Origin: Acidimicrobiaceae bacterium
GTDB taxonomy: Bacteria > Actinomycetota > Acidimicrobiia > Acidimicrobiales > Ilumatobacteraceae
DNA length: 64,000 nucleotides
Direction of reading: 5' to 3'
Assembly (NCBI GenBank): GCA_020637295.1
Contig: JACJWF010000001.1
Coordinates: forward strand, 310,001-374,000
Positions 37,783 to 46,629 of this stretch are shown in pieces. Positions within the stretch are counted from its first letter, which is position 1. Every line of letters starts with the position of its first letter. The notes beneath the pieces are model-generated. The model was not told the origin of the DNA, did not search any database, and worked only from the letters and a program-made list of their open reading frames with translations. Made by a program: the position numbers and the translations under genes.

Positions 37783-39051
37783 TCACCCGCGGGCGGTGCT
37801 GCGACGGCGCGGTTCGTGGGGCAGTGCCACCAGCAGCACGACCGCCACGGGCAACTGCACCGCGCCCGCCACCACCGCGACGGTGCCGACCGTCGTGGCG
37901 CCCGCCAGCACGCCGCCGAGGGTGGCGCCCACCACCCCGCCCGCGCCGAGCGCGGCGCGGAACAAGCCCATCACACGGCCGAGCAGGGCCGGAGGCACCG
38001 CCCGCTGGCGGATGCCAACCGACGTGATGTTGCCGAGGGTGACGGCGATGCCCCATGCGACGAGCGCGGGGATGGCCGCCAGCGCGCCGGCAGCGCCGAT
38101 GACCAGGTAGCTGACGGCGTTGACGGCCACCGCCAGCGACATCGTCGCCCGGGCGGACAGCAGGCGCCGCACGGCCCCGGCGAGCATGCCGGCCAGGGTG
38201 GCGCCGCAGGCCACCAGCGTCAGGGCCACGCCGAACCAGGCGTCGTCCAGCCCCCAGCGCTCGGTGACCACCAGCACCAGCAGGGCCAGCACCGCCGCCC
38301 CGCTCATCGACAGCACCACCAGCGCCCCGGCCAGGACTGCCAGCGTGCGGTGGCCGCGCAGGAAGCGCCATGCCGGCCCGATGCCGTCGCCGTGGCCGGC
38401 GCTGCCGTCAGGTGCCGCCGGCGAGGCCCGTGACGGTGAGGCGGGTGACGGTGAGGCGGGCGCATCTGCCGTCGGGGGGACGCCGGCGAGGATCGCCGCC
38501 GACGCCGCGTACGTGACGGCGTCACCGGCGAACGGCGCCCACTTCACCAGGTGGAACAGCCAGGAGCCGATCGGTGGCCCGACGAACTCCCGGCCCCCGT
38601 CGGTGGCGGCCTGGAGATGGCCGTTGGCCTCGTCCAGCGCATCGTCGGCCACCAGCGACGGCAGGGTGCTCTGCGAGGCGGTGATGAAGAGGGTCTCGCC
38701 GGCGCCGACCACGAACGCCAGCGCGGCCAGCGCCACCGCCGGCAGGGTGCTGGTGGCCAGCACCAGCGCCGCCGCTGCGATGGCCACGGCGCGGACGAGG
38801 TCCGCCCAGATCATGATCCGCCGGCGGTCCCACCGGTCGGCGGCCACCCCGGCGGGGATGGACAGCAGCAACCCGGGCAGCAGACCGGCCGCAGCCACAG
38901 CCCCGAGGAGGAACTCGCTGTCCGGGCGCAGGGCGGCCACCAGGGGGATGGCGGCCGTGGTCATGCCGGTGCCCACCGCCGACGTCGCCGTCGCCGACCA
39001 CAGGCGGCGGTATCCGGGGGTCCACCTGCGTGTCGGCTGGGTCGGGGGCAT
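37783..39051 (-). CDS. MFS transporter
   Basis: A 422-residue protein with about twelve hydrophobic segments and the MFS loop motif GVAADRWDRRRIMIWADLVRA between helices 2 and 3. A Pro/Ser/Ala-rich central loop (about 210-240) precedes the second half. The type (MFS_3, enterobactin-exporter-like) exports drugs, siderophores or small metabolites. ATG 39051 follows TACGTT by eight bases. It is convergent with the metallopeptidase gene (12-base gap) and could export its product, though nothing proves it. Confidence 0.88.
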   Translation of the reverse strand: MPPTQPTRRWTPGYRRLWSATATSAVGTGMTTAAIPLVAALRPDSEFLLGAVAAAGLLPGLLLSIPAGVAADRWDRRRIMIWADLVRAVAIAAAALVLATSTLPAVALAALAFVVGAGETLFITASQSTLPSLVADDALDEANGHLQAATDGGREFVGPPIGSWLFHLVKWAPFAGDAVTYAASAAILAGVPPTADAPASPSPASPSRASPAAPDGSAGHGDGIGPAWRFLRGHRTLAVLAGALVVLSMSGAAVLALLVLVVTERWGLDDAWFGVALTLVACGATLAGMLAGAVRRLLSARATMSLAVAVNAVSYLVIGAAGALAAIPALVAWGIAVTLGNITSVGIRQRAVPPALLGRVMGLFRAALGAGGVVGATLGGVLAGATTVGTVAVVAGAVQLPVAVVLLVALPHEPRRRSTARG

Positions 39052-39149
39052 GGCGAGGCAACGTAGCGCCCCGCAGGCCGGGCCGTGGACGCCCGCGGCG
39101 ACGTGGCGCGTGGCCGGCCGTTCCCAAGGCATGGGATAGCCTTCCCGGT

Positions 39150-39800
39150 GTGACCACAGCTGCCAGCGGGGTCGGCGTCCTCGACAAGTCAGTCGTCATC
39201 CTCCGCGCCCTCGCCGCCGAGCCACTGGATCTCGCCGGGCTGCAAGCCGCCACCGACCTGCCGAGGGCCACCGCGCACCGGTTGGCCGTGGCGCTGGAGA
39301 CCCATGGCATGGTGCGGCGCGACGCCCTCGGCCGCTTCTGCCTCGGCTTCGAGCTGATCGCCCTCGGTCGCGCCGCGGCTGCCGGGTTCCCCCTCGCCGA
39401 GCTGGCCACGCCGGTGCTCGGCGGGCTGCGCGACCGCACCGGTGAGAGCGTGCAGTTGTTCGTCCGCGAGCACGACGGCCGGCGCTGCGTGGTCAGCCTG
39501 CAGTCCGCTCACGCACTCCAGTGGCTGGTGCCGGTGGGGGCGCTGCTGCCGCTGGACGTCGGGTCCGCCGGCAAGGTGCTCGGGGGGCGGGTGCCCGCCG
39601 GTCAGGTGGCCGAGAGCGTGGAGGAGCGGGAGCCGGGCGTGGCGTCGGTGAGCGCGGCGGTGGTGGACGGGCACGGGCATGTGGTGGCCGCGGTGAGCGT
39701 CAGCGGCCCGCTGGAGCGCCTCACCCGCGCCCCCGGGCGGCGCTTCGGGCCGGAGGTGCTGGCCGCCGCTGCCGAGGTGTCCAGCGCGCTGCACGGCTGA
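39150..39800 (+). CDS. IclR-family regulator, NdgR/LtbR-like
   Basis: A 216-residue regulator. GVGVLDKSVVILRALAAEPL, then ATDLPRATAHRLAVALETHG form the winged helix; EREPGVASVSAAV and VVAAVSVSGPLERLTRAPGR match the C-terminus of actinobacterial NdgR/LtbR, which control leuCD and amino-acid genes. It is about 20 residues shorter than I recall for that group, in the middle of the effector domain. GTG 39150 lies seven bases after TAGCCT, so it is probably leaderless. In many actinobacteria this gene is directly divergent from leuC; here three genes intervene. Confidence 0.85.
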   Translation: MTTAASGVGVLDKSVVILRALAAEPLDLAGLQAATDLPRATAHRLAVALETHGMVRRDALGRFCLGFELIALGRAAAAGFPLAELATPVLGGLRDRTGESVQLFVREHDGRRCVVSLQSAHALQWLVPVGALLPLDVGSAGKVLGGRVPAGQVAESVEEREPGVASVSAAVVDGHGHVVAAVSVSGPLERLTRAPGRRFGPEVLAAAAEVSSALHG

Positions 39801-39913
39801 ACCTCCACCGGATCGGGCCGGGCCGGACGGATCGGGCCGGCGCTGCCGGGGCCGCAGACAGGTTTCGCGACCAATCTTGCCGAATCGGGCGGTCCCGTTG
39901 TGCATCAGTGGGT

Positions 39914-40318
39914 ATGAGCACTGCGTTCACTCTCCCGTACCTTGTCGCCGCCTGGTTCGACGCCCGCCTCTGCGAGGGCTACTCGCCGCACTCCGCCGGC
40001 AGCCGGTGGTACGCGGTGGACGTGCTGGATCAGGTCGCCCTGGAGGCCCAGGAGGCCGGTGCCGCCCGGCTGCACAGCATCGGCGGGGCGGAGTGCGTGC
40101 CCGATGCGGCGACGGGGAGCGCCCTCCTCGCCGACCACGACGCCGTGGTGCTGGTGTCCAGCCGGTGGCTGCCGTGCGCCGGCGACGGGCCCGCCAGGCC
40201 GGGGGAGTGGGGGCGCCGGCGGCGGGCCCGCGTGATCGAGGTGGTCACCTGCGCCGGTGTGGCCACCGTGCTGCGGGTGGACGGTGACCCACACCTCCTG
40301 GTGCTGCCCGCGGCGTGA
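39914..40318 (+). CDS. hypothetical 134-residue protein
   Basis: A frame from ATG 39914 with high third-position GC. The sequence has mixed composition with Trp and Cys (SRWLPCAGDGPARPG) and a C-terminal beta-like stretch (VIEVVTCAGVATVLRVDGDPHLLVLP). No signal peptide, membrane span or known family is seen. It follows the IclR gene by 113 bases and ends 48 bases before the convergent FKBP gene. It could be a real small protein; composition alone is weak evidence. Confidence 0.5.
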   Translation: MSTAFTLPYLVAAWFDARLCEGYSPHSAGSRWYAVDVLDQVALEAQEAGAARLHSIGGAECVPDAATGSALLADHDAVVLVSSRWLPCAGDGPARPGEWGRRRRARVIEVVTCAGVATVLRVDGDPHLLVLPAA

Positions 40319-40366
40319 CCGGGGGTTGAGCGGTGGTGCCAGCCATGCCCGCCTCCGGCCGGCCGG

Positions 40367-41245
40367 TCAGTAGGCGGTGATGAGATCCATCACCAGCACG
40401 ATGTCCACGCCCTCGGGCAGGCCGAGTTGGGCGCTGCCGGCGCCACCGAACACCTGCGAGAAGGGGATCTGCGACTGCCGCCGGCCACCCACGTGCATGC
40501 CGCGCACGGCCTCGACGATGCCGGGGAAGGCCTCGCTGCCGTCGCCCACGAGGAAGTGCAACGGGGTGTCGCCCCAGGTGGCGTTGAGCCGCTCGCCGGT
40601 GTCGGCGCGGTACACCACCATGTGGATCGCCGCCATCGCCCCCTCCTGGAGGGCCACACCGTCGCCGGTGATCAGGTCGGTGGACGTGACCGCGTCCACG
40701 TTGGCGTGGCCGTCCACGGTGACGTCGGGTGCGTCGGCGGCGGTGAACGTGGGCAGCACGGCGAGCACGTCCACCACGAACGTCAGCGGCTCGTTCGGCC
40801 CGATCACGCCGCCGGCGCCGCTCTCGCCGTAGGCCAGGTCGGCAGGCACGTCCAGCTGGCGGCGGCCACCCTGGCGAACACCGATCAGGCCGTCCTCCCA
40901 GCCCTGGATGACCATGTGGTCGCCGAGCGTGATGAAGAACGGCTCGTCGCGGTCGTAGCTGTTGTCGAACTCGACGCCGTCGGACAGCTTCACGCCCACG
41001 TAGTGCACCACCACGCTGTCGCCCAGCTCGGCCGCAGGGCCGCTGCCGTCGATGAGGTCCGTGACGACGAGCGTGGTGGGGGTGCGTGCCGGCAGTTCGA
41101 CGGACGGCTTGGTCCAGATGGCACCCGGCGGCGGCACGCTGCCGGGCGTGCTGCTGGAGGAGTCGTTGCTGCACCCCACGGCAGCGACGGCGACGCCGAG
41201 AAGGCTGGCGAGAGCGACGAGGGGGAGGCGGGTGCGGCGGGGCAT
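40367..41245 (-). CDS. FKBP-type peptidyl-prolyl isomerase lipoprotein
   Basis: A 292-residue protein. The signal peptide ends in AVGCSN, a lipobox with Cys25. The first FKBP domain (about 60-165) has GDSVVVHYVGVKLSDGVEFDNSY and VIQGWEDGLIGVRQGGRRQLDVP. A second, degenerate copy (about 190-292) has PGIVEAVRGMHVGGRRQSQIP. It should assist folding of exported proteins outside the membrane. The ATG is nine bases after TAGCGT. Confidence 0.92.
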   Translation of the reverse strand: MPRRTRLPLVALASLLGVAVAAVGCSNDSSSSTPGSVPPPGAIWTKPSVELPARTPTTLVVTDLIDGSGPAAELGDSVVVHYVGVKLSDGVEFDNSYDRDEPFFITLGDHMVIQGWEDGLIGVRQGGRRQLDVPADLAYGESGAGGVIGPNEPLTFVVDVLAVLPTFTAADAPDVTVDGHANVDAVTSTDLITGDGVALQEGAMAAIHMVVYRADTGERLNATWGDTPLHFLVGDGSEAFPGIVEAVRGMHVGGRRQSQIPFSQVFGGAGSAQLGLPEGVDIVLVMDLITAY

Positions 41246-41257
41246 CGGCCTAGGACG

Positions 41258-42733
41258 CTACAGGGACATGTGCGGCCGGAGGGGTGCGGCGGCCAGCCAG
41301 GCTTGCTCCTGCTCGGCCAGCGACGTGCTCGGCGGCCCGCCGACGAACGGCCACAGCTCTTCGGCCATCCGCCGGTAGTTGCCGCTGGCCCCCAGTTCGC
41401 CGAGCAGGGCGTAGAGGCCGAGGTTGATCCGCTGGATGAACACGAACGCCCGTGGCACGGTGGCGAACTGGGCGATCGGGCTGGTGCGGTCGAACGTGTG
41501 GCGGACGATGCGGCTGGCGTACTCGGAGCTCCACGTGACCTCGCGGTCGTGACGGACGCTCTCGTAGAACTGGCTGAAGTACTCGCCGACCTCGTCGTCC
41601 GGGGCCGGGCAGCCGGGGCGGAGCATGCCGGCGTCCTCCACGATGCGGCGGAAGCAGGCCCGGTCGTGGTCGTACGCGGCGGCCTTCACCATCCCGACGA
41701 ACGTGCGCATCTCCGCCTCGCTGAAGTGCTTCACCAGCCCGAAGTCGAGGAACGTCACCCGCCCGTCGCCGTGGAACAGGTAGTTGCCCGGGTGCGGGTC
41801 GCCGTTGAAGGCATGCATCCCGTACAGGCTGCGGAACACGAAGCGGAACAGGGTCTCGCCGGCGAGGTCCTTCTGCTCCTGCGGCCAGGCGCCCAGCGCC
41901 TGCCAGTCGTGGCCGTTGACCAGCTCGCTGGTCAGCACCCGCGGCGTGCTCAACGTGGGCAGCACCTCGGGCACATGGATGAACGGGTGGCCGCGGTAGA
42001 AGTCGGCGAACGCCTGCTGGTTGCGCGCCTCCAGCGTGTAGTCCAGCTCCTCGCTGAGGCGCTCCTTGATCTCGGCCACCATGTCGTCGGGATTCAGGCC
42101 GCCGAAGCCCTGCTGGAGGATCACGCCCAGCAGGTCGGCGTTGCGCAGATCGGCCGCCACCGCGTCACCCACACCCGGGTACTGGACCTTCACGGCCACG
42201 GCCCGCTCGATGCCGGTGGCAGGGTCCACCACCACGGCGCGGTGCACCTGGCCGATGCTGGCCGCGGCGATGGGGTCCGGGTCCCACTCCACGAACACAC
42301 GGTCCGGCGGGGCGCCCAGCTCGCGCTCGATGACACCGGCGGCGAGGTCCGCCGACATCGGCGGGGCGTTGGACTGCAGTTCGGCCAGCGCGGCGCGCAG
42401 CGGGCCGGGCAGGCCCTCGTCCACATAGCTGGCCATCTGCCCGAGCTTCATGAGGGCGCCCTTCATGTTGCCCAGGCGCTCCGCCACGGCCTCGGCGGTG
42501 CGCAGCTCGCGCTCGCGGTCCAGCTCGATGCGGCGCTCGGCGGAGGCGAACAGCTTGCGCGCCGCCGTACCCGCGTAGGTGGCGCCGACGCTGGCACCGA
42601 GCTTCACGAGGTCCGTGTTGCGCTGCAGGCGGCGAGTGCGCAGGTGGGCTCGCTCGCGCTGGGCGAGGACGACGGCCGCCGCGGAACCGGCCACAGCGGC
42701 CAGTACCGCCAGACGGCGGGCACCGCGCCTCAC
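41258..42733 (-). CDS. ABC1/UbiB-family atypical kinase
   Basis: A 491-residue protein. It has a basic, hydrophobic N-terminus, the KLGQMASYVDEGLPGPLRAAL family motif (KxGQ), AAASIGQVHRA (nucleotide loop), and FNGDPHPGNYLFHGDGRVTFLDFG (catalytic and metal Asp). Homologs support quinone synthesis or lipid handling. GTG 42733 overlaps the stop of the hydrolase gene (GTGA), making greA, hydrolase and kinase one unit. Confidence 0.9.
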   Translation of the reverse strand: MRRGARRLAVLAAVAGSAAAVVLAQRERAHLRTRRLQRNTDLVKLGASVGATYAGTAARKLFASAERRIELDRERELRTAEAVAERLGNMKGALMKLGQMASYVDEGLPGPLRAALAELQSNAPPMSADLAAGVIERELGAPPDRVFVEWDPDPIAAASIGQVHRAVVVDPATGIERAVAVKVQYPGVGDAVAADLRNADLLGVILQQGFGGLNPDDMVAEIKERLSEELDYTLEARNQQAFADFYRGHPFIHVPEVLPTLSTPRVLTSELVNGHDWQALGAWPQEQKDLAGETLFRFVFRSLYGMHAFNGDPHPGNYLFHGDGRVTFLDFGLVKHFSEAEMRTFVGMVKAAAYDHDRACFRRIVEDAGMLRPGCPAPDDEVGEYFSQFYESVRHDREVTWSSEYASRIVRHTFDRTSPIAQFATVPRAFVFIQRINLGLYALLGELGASGNYRRMAEELWPFVGGPPSTSLAEQEQAWLAAAPLRPHMSL

Positions 42734-43611
42734 TGCGCCACCGCCCGCTCGTGGGCGGACTCGATGGCCCGCACCAGCATCGGCACGAAGCGGTCGGCAT
42801 GGGCGATGATCACGTCGTGGTCGCCATCCACCCGCAGGGCCTCGGCCTCCGGGATGCCCTCGAACCACTTCACCTGGCGGTGGGTGGGCACCACGGAGTC
42901 CCGCATGGTGACCACCACGGACGTCGGCACGTCGATCTCGCCCATCCACGGGCGGGCGTCGAAGCGGCCGATGGCGCGGCCGGCCTCCAGCACCATCCGC
43001 CAGTCGTGGCGTGCCGCTTCCTCCACCGCCCAGGCCTCCCATTGGTCGCGCTTGCGGTGGAGGTAGAAGCGTTCGGTCAGCCAGCGCCGGCTCTGCGCCG
43101 GGGTCAGCCGGGCCATCGCCGCCAGTCCGCCGAGGCTGAGGAACCCCAGCCGCTCCTGGCGGGTGTGGTGGAAGAACGGGGCCGTGGCGCATAGCACGAG
43201 CGCCTCCGTGCGCGGCCGGTGCCGTTTCCACACCAGGCTGGCGACGGCGCCGCCCATCGAGTAGCCGACCGGGATGGCCTGCTCGATGCCGAGCACGTCC
43301 AGCAGGGCCACGGCGTCGTCGGCGCAGTCCTCCAGGCGGAAGGCTCGCCGGCTGCGGATGCCCTGTCCGTGGCCGCGATGGTCCAGGGCCACGACGTGGA
43401 AGTGGCGGGCCAGCTTGCGGTAGCAGGTGAAGAAGTTGAGGTCCATGCTGGCCGTCCAGCCGTGCAGCAGGAGGACCGTGGGCGCGCCCTCGGGCCCGGT
43501 CAGCCGGCGGACGAACGTGGTGCCGCGCCCCGGCAACTCGACGTGTTCGCCGTGGGGGAGCGCGGGATGCCGAGCCGGTTCCCGCGGCGGGGTGTCGGTG
43601 GTGCCGGTCAC
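42730..43611 (-). CDS. alpha/beta-fold hydrolase
   Basis: A 293-residue hydrolase: VLLLHGWTASMDLNFF (oxyanion region), LDHRGHGQG, nucleophile elbow GYSMGGAVAS (Ser), and late VDGDHDVIIAHADRF with the His. Substrate unknown; probably an ester or lipid. GTG 43611 overlaps the greA stop (GTGA). Confidence 0.9.
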   Translation of the reverse strand: MTGTTDTPPREPARHPALPHGEHVELPGRGTTFVRRLTGPEGAPTVLLLHGWTASMDLNFFTCYRKLARHFHVVALDHRGHGQGIRSRRAFRLEDCADDAVALLDVLGIEQAIPVGYSMGGAVASLVWKRHRPRTEALVLCATAPFFHHTRQERLGFLSLGGLAAMARLTPAQSRRWLTERFYLHRKRDQWEAWAVEEAARHDWRMVLEAGRAIGRFDARPWMGEIDVPTSVVVTMRDSVVPTHRQVKWFEGIPEAEALRVDGDHDVIIAHADRFVPMLVRAIESAHERAVAQ

Positions 43612-44090
43612 CCGGCGGCTTCCACCTCGATGACGCGGACGCGGAGCACGCCGTTGGGTGCCTGGTACTCCACCACGTCACCCTCGGCCTTGCCGAGCAA
43701 GGCAGCGCCGAGCGGCGACTGCGGGCTCATCACGTCGAGGCTGGCGGTCTTCTCTTCGGGGTGACCGATGAGGTAGCGCTCCGCCATGTCCTCGTCGTCG
43801 CCCTCGTAGAGGATGGTGACCACGGTGCCGGGGGTGACCGTGCCGTCCTCGCCGGCTTCCACGATCTCGTGGTTGTCCGGGTCCAGCAGGTGCTCCAGAT
43901 GCCGGATGCGGCCCTCCATGTGGCCCTGCTCGTCCTTCGCCGCGTGGTAGTCGCCGTTCTCGCTGAGGTCGCCGAGCAGGCGCGCCGCCTCAATCTTCTG
44001 GGCGATCTCGATGCGCCCGCGGGTGGTGAGGTCCTCGTACTCGGCCGTCAGGCGATCGAACGCCGACCGGGACAGATGGTGCCGTGCCAT
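43608..44090 (-). CDS. greA: transcript cleavage factor GreA
   Basis: A 160-residue protein of typical Gre length. The N-terminal coiled coil has LSENGDYHAAKDEQGHMEGRI, with the two acidic tip residues just before it. The C-terminal domain has LGAALLGKAEGDVVEYQAPNG. It rescues backtracked RNA polymerase. The ATG lies nine bases after TAGCCT. First gene of a three-gene unit with a hydrolase and an ABC1 kinase. The divergent gap to leuB holds two large hairpins. Confidence 0.92.
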   Translation of the reverse strand: MARHHLSRSAFDRLTAEYEDLTTRGRIEIAQKIEAARLLGDLSENGDYHAAKDEQGHMEGRIRHLEHLLDPDNHEIVEAGEDGTVTPGTVVTILYEGDDEDMAERYLIGHPEEKTASLDVMSPQSPLGAALLGKAEGDVVEYQAPNGVLRVRVIEVEAAG

Positions 44091-44122
44091 AGACCGGCCA
44101 GGCTACCCGCCCACCCCCTCCC

Positions 44123-44230
44123 CAAGTTGGCGGTGAGGTGCGGTGGGACCGCACGTGAACGCCAACTTGCCCTGGCCGTCCCGCAAGTTGGCGCTGAGTG
44201 GCGGTAGGACCGCACCTGAACGCCAACTTG
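44123..44230. repeat. two tandem 47-nt palindromic (REP-like) hairpins
   Basis: Copies at 44123-44169 and 44184-44230 agree at 42 of 47 positions with 14 bases between. Each has perfect 10-bp outer arms, CAAGTTGGCG and CGCCAACTTG. The first also has inner arms GTGCGGT and ACCGCAC around a GGG loop. No T-run follows, and both lie in a divergent gap, so a terminator role is unlikely; they look like REP elements. Confidence 0.9.
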
Positions 44231-44300
44231 CACCGGGCGGGTTGCGGCGGCGGTGCGGGGTTTCGGGGGTGAGGGGGCGCGGCGGTACCGTGGGATCTCT

Positions 44301-45290
44301 ATGGCACATCGCATTGCAGTCATCGGCGGCGACGGCATCGGGCCGGAAGTCACCGCCGAGGCGTTGAAGGTCGTCCGCGCCGCGGGCGTGGACATCGAGA
44401 CCACCGAGTTCGACCTGGGCGGCGCCCGCTACCTGCGCGACGGGGAGATCCTCAGCGACTCCACGCTGGACCAGTTGCGCGACTTCGACTGCATCCTCCT
44501 CGGCGCGGTCGGCACGCCGGAGGTTCCCCCGGGCGTCATCGAGCGCGGCCTGCTGCTGAAGATGCGCTTCGACCTGGACCTCTACGTCAACCAGCGGCCG
44601 TTCGTCGGCACCGCCCCCGGCGGCACGGTGCCGCACGACTTCGTGGTCATCCGGGAGAACACCGAGGGCCCGTACGTGGGGGAGGGCGGCGTGCTCCGCA
44701 AGGGCACCCCGCACGAGGTGGCCACCCAGGGCTCGGTCAACACGTGGATGGGCGCCGAGCGGGCCTGCCGCTACGCGTTCGAGCTGGCCATGCAGCGCCG
44801 CAAGCACGTGACGCTGGTGCACAAGACCAACGTGCTGACGTTCGCCGGCAACCTGTGGGAGCGGGCCTTCCACGCCGTGGCCGCCGAGTACCCCGAGGTG
44901 TCCACCGCCTACAACCATGTCGACGCGGCGTGCATCTACTTCGTGCAGGACCCGCAGCGCTACGACGTGATCGTCACGGACAACCTGTTCGGCGACATCC
45001 TCACCGACCTCGGCGGGGCGGTCAGCGGCGGCATCGGCCTGGCGTCCTCCGCCAACCTCAACCCGGCCCGCACCGGCCCCTCGATGTTCGAGCCCGTGCA
45101 CGGCTCCGCGCCGGACATCGTCGGCACCGGCAAGGCCAACCCGACGGCGGCCATTCTGTCGGCCGCGCTGATGCTGGACTTCCTCGGCGAGGGCGCCGCG
45201 GCGGACCGCATCCGGGCCGCGTGTGACGAACCTGTCAGTGGCAGCACCACCGAGATCGGTTCCCTGATCGCAGCGCGCGTGGCAGGCTGA
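44301..45290 (+). CDS. leuB: 3-isopropylmalate dehydrogenase
   Basis: A 329-residue isocitrate/isopropylmalate dehydrogenase-type enzyme: VIGGDGIGPEVTAEAL at the start, VIRENTEGPYVGEGG, then VTDNLFGDILTDLGGAVSGGIGLA with metal Asp residues, and EPVHGSAPDIVGTGKANP. It oxidises and decarboxylates 3-isopropylmalate using NAD, and often methylmalate in the citramalate route. ATG 44301 follows TACCGT by nine bases. ilvE starts five bases after its stop, so they are cotranscribed. Confidence 0.94.
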   Translation: MAHRIAVIGGDGIGPEVTAEALKVVRAAGVDIETTEFDLGGARYLRDGEILSDSTLDQLRDFDCILLGAVGTPEVPPGVIERGLLLKMRFDLDLYVNQRPFVGTAPGGTVPHDFVVIRENTEGPYVGEGGVLRKGTPHEVATQGSVNTWMGAERACRYAFELAMQRRKHVTLVHKTNVLTFAGNLWERAFHAVAAEYPEVSTAYNHVDAACIYFVQDPQRYDVIVTDNLFGDILTDLGGAVSGGIGLASSANLNPARTGPSMFEPVHGSAPDIVGTGKANPTAAILSAALMLDFLGEGAAADRIRAACDEPVSGSTTEIGSLIAARVAG

Positions 45291-45294
45291 GACC

Positions 45295-46212
45295 ATGCCC
45301 ATCACGCCCACTCCGAAGATCTGGATGAACGGCTCGCTCGTCGACTGGGACGACGCCAAGATCCACGTGCTCACCCACACCCTCCACTACGGCACCGGCG
45401 TGTTCGAGGGCATCCGCGCCTACGAGACCGCCGACGGCCCGGCCGTCTTCCGCCTCACCGACCACATCGTGCGCCTGTTCAACTCGGCGAAGATCATCGG
45501 GATGGAGATCCCCTACACGGTGGAGGAGCTCGTCCAGGCCACGAAGGACACGGTCGCGTCCACCGGCCTGCCCAGCTGCTACATCCGCCCGATCGCCTAC
45601 TACGGCTACGGCGAGATGGGGCTCAACACCCTGCCCTGCCGCACCGAGGTCGCCATCGCCTGCTGGCCGTGGGGCGCCTACCTGGGCGACGACGCGGTGG
45701 AGAAGGGCGTGCGGATGAAGATCTCCTCCTGGACCCGCCACGACCACAACATCATGCCGCCGGCCTCGAAGACCACCGGCAACTACGTCAACTCGTCGCT
45801 GGCCAAGGTGGAGGCGCTGAAGGCCGGCTACGACGAGGCGATCATGCTGGCCCCCAACGGGCTGGTCGCCGAGTGCACGGGCGAGAACCTGTTCTGCGTG
45901 CGCAACGGGATCATCCTCACCCCGCCCACGTCCGCGGGCGCGCTGGAGGGCATCACCCAGCAGTCGGTCAGCCGCATCGCCGGCGACCTCGGGTTCGACG
46001 TGCGGGTGGACAACCTGGCCCGCAGCGACCTGTACATCGCCGAGGAGATCTTCGTCTGCGGCACCGCGGCCGAGGTCAGCTCGGTGAACTCCGTGGACGA
46101 CCGCGCCGTGCCGTGCCCCGGCCCGAAGACCAAGGCCATCGCCGAGGTCTATGCCGCTGCCGTCCGTGGGCAGGACGCCCGCTACCGCGACTGGTGCGAA
46201 CTGGCCGTCTGA
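45295..46212 (+). CDS. ilvE: branched-chain amino acid aminotransferase
   Basis: A 305-residue fold-IV PLP enzyme. HYGTGVFEGIRAY is near the start, ASKTTGNYVNSSLAKVEA carries the PLP Lys in SKTTGNY, then AECTGENLFCV and CGTAAEVSSVNSVD. It makes leucine, isoleucine and valine from their keto acids. Directly after leuB with a four-base gap, forming a leuB-ilvE unit. Confidence 0.95.
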   Translation: MPITPTPKIWMNGSLVDWDDAKIHVLTHTLHYGTGVFEGIRAYETADGPAVFRLTDHIVRLFNSAKIIGMEIPYTVEELVQATKDTVASTGLPSCYIRPIAYYGYGEMGLNTLPCRTEVAIACWPWGAYLGDDAVEKGVRMKISSWTRHDHNIMPPASKTTGNYVNSSLAKVEALKAGYDEAIMLAPNGLVAECTGENLFCVRNGIILTPPTSAGALEGITQQSVSRIAGDLGFDVRVDNLARSDLYIAEEIFVCGTAAEVSSVNSVDDRAVPCPGPKTKAIAEVYAAAVRGQDARYRDWCELAV

Positions 46213-46251
46213 AGCACGGGGGCGCCGCCGGCACCGGCTACGGTGCCGGCG

Positions 46252-46614
46252 ATGGAAGCAGTCGAGTTCTTCGTTGCCGGTGACGCCAACCGGGCCAAAG
46301 CCACCGTCGTGGAAGCGCTCCAGAGCCGCAAGTTCAGGTTCACCTGGAGCGGCGACTGGGACGCCATCGCCGAGCGCGGCAACAAGGTGGCCAACGTGCT
46401 GGCCGGCGCGTTCGCCCAGTACTTCAAGATCGGCGTCGTCATCCGTTCCGGCCCCGACGGCACGGGTGTGATCCGCATCGAGAAGAGCTCCACCGGCTGG
46501 ATGGGCGGCGCCGTCGGCGCGCACCGCACCACCAAGAACTTCGACGGCCTCGTCGCCGATCTGCAGGCCACCTTCCAGGCCGCCGGCGTGCTGCAGAACA
46601 TGCAGCAGTTCTGA
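46252..46614 (+). CDS. conserved-looking hypothetical 120-residue protein
   Basis: A small soluble protein: EFFVAGDANRAKATVVEALQSR, then FRFTWSGDWDAIAERGNKVANVLAGAFAQYFKIGV and a Gly-rich SSTGWMGGAVGAH. I recognise no family. ATG 46252 is chosen over GTG 46243 because TACGGT ends exactly seven bases before it. It follows ilvE by 39 bases and could belong to that operon or have its own promoter. Confidence 0.72.
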   Translation: MEAVEFFVAGDANRAKATVVEALQSRKFRFTWSGDWDAIAERGNKVANVLAGAFAQYFKIGVVIRSGPDGTGVIRIEKSSTGWMGGAVGAHRTTKNFDGLVADLQATFQAAGVLQNMQQF

Positions 46615-46629
46615 CCCGCCCTCCGGCGC

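Noticed and set aside
44123..44230. A transcription terminator for greA or leuB
   Set aside because: It lies at the 5' ends of both genes and lacks a T-run on either strand.
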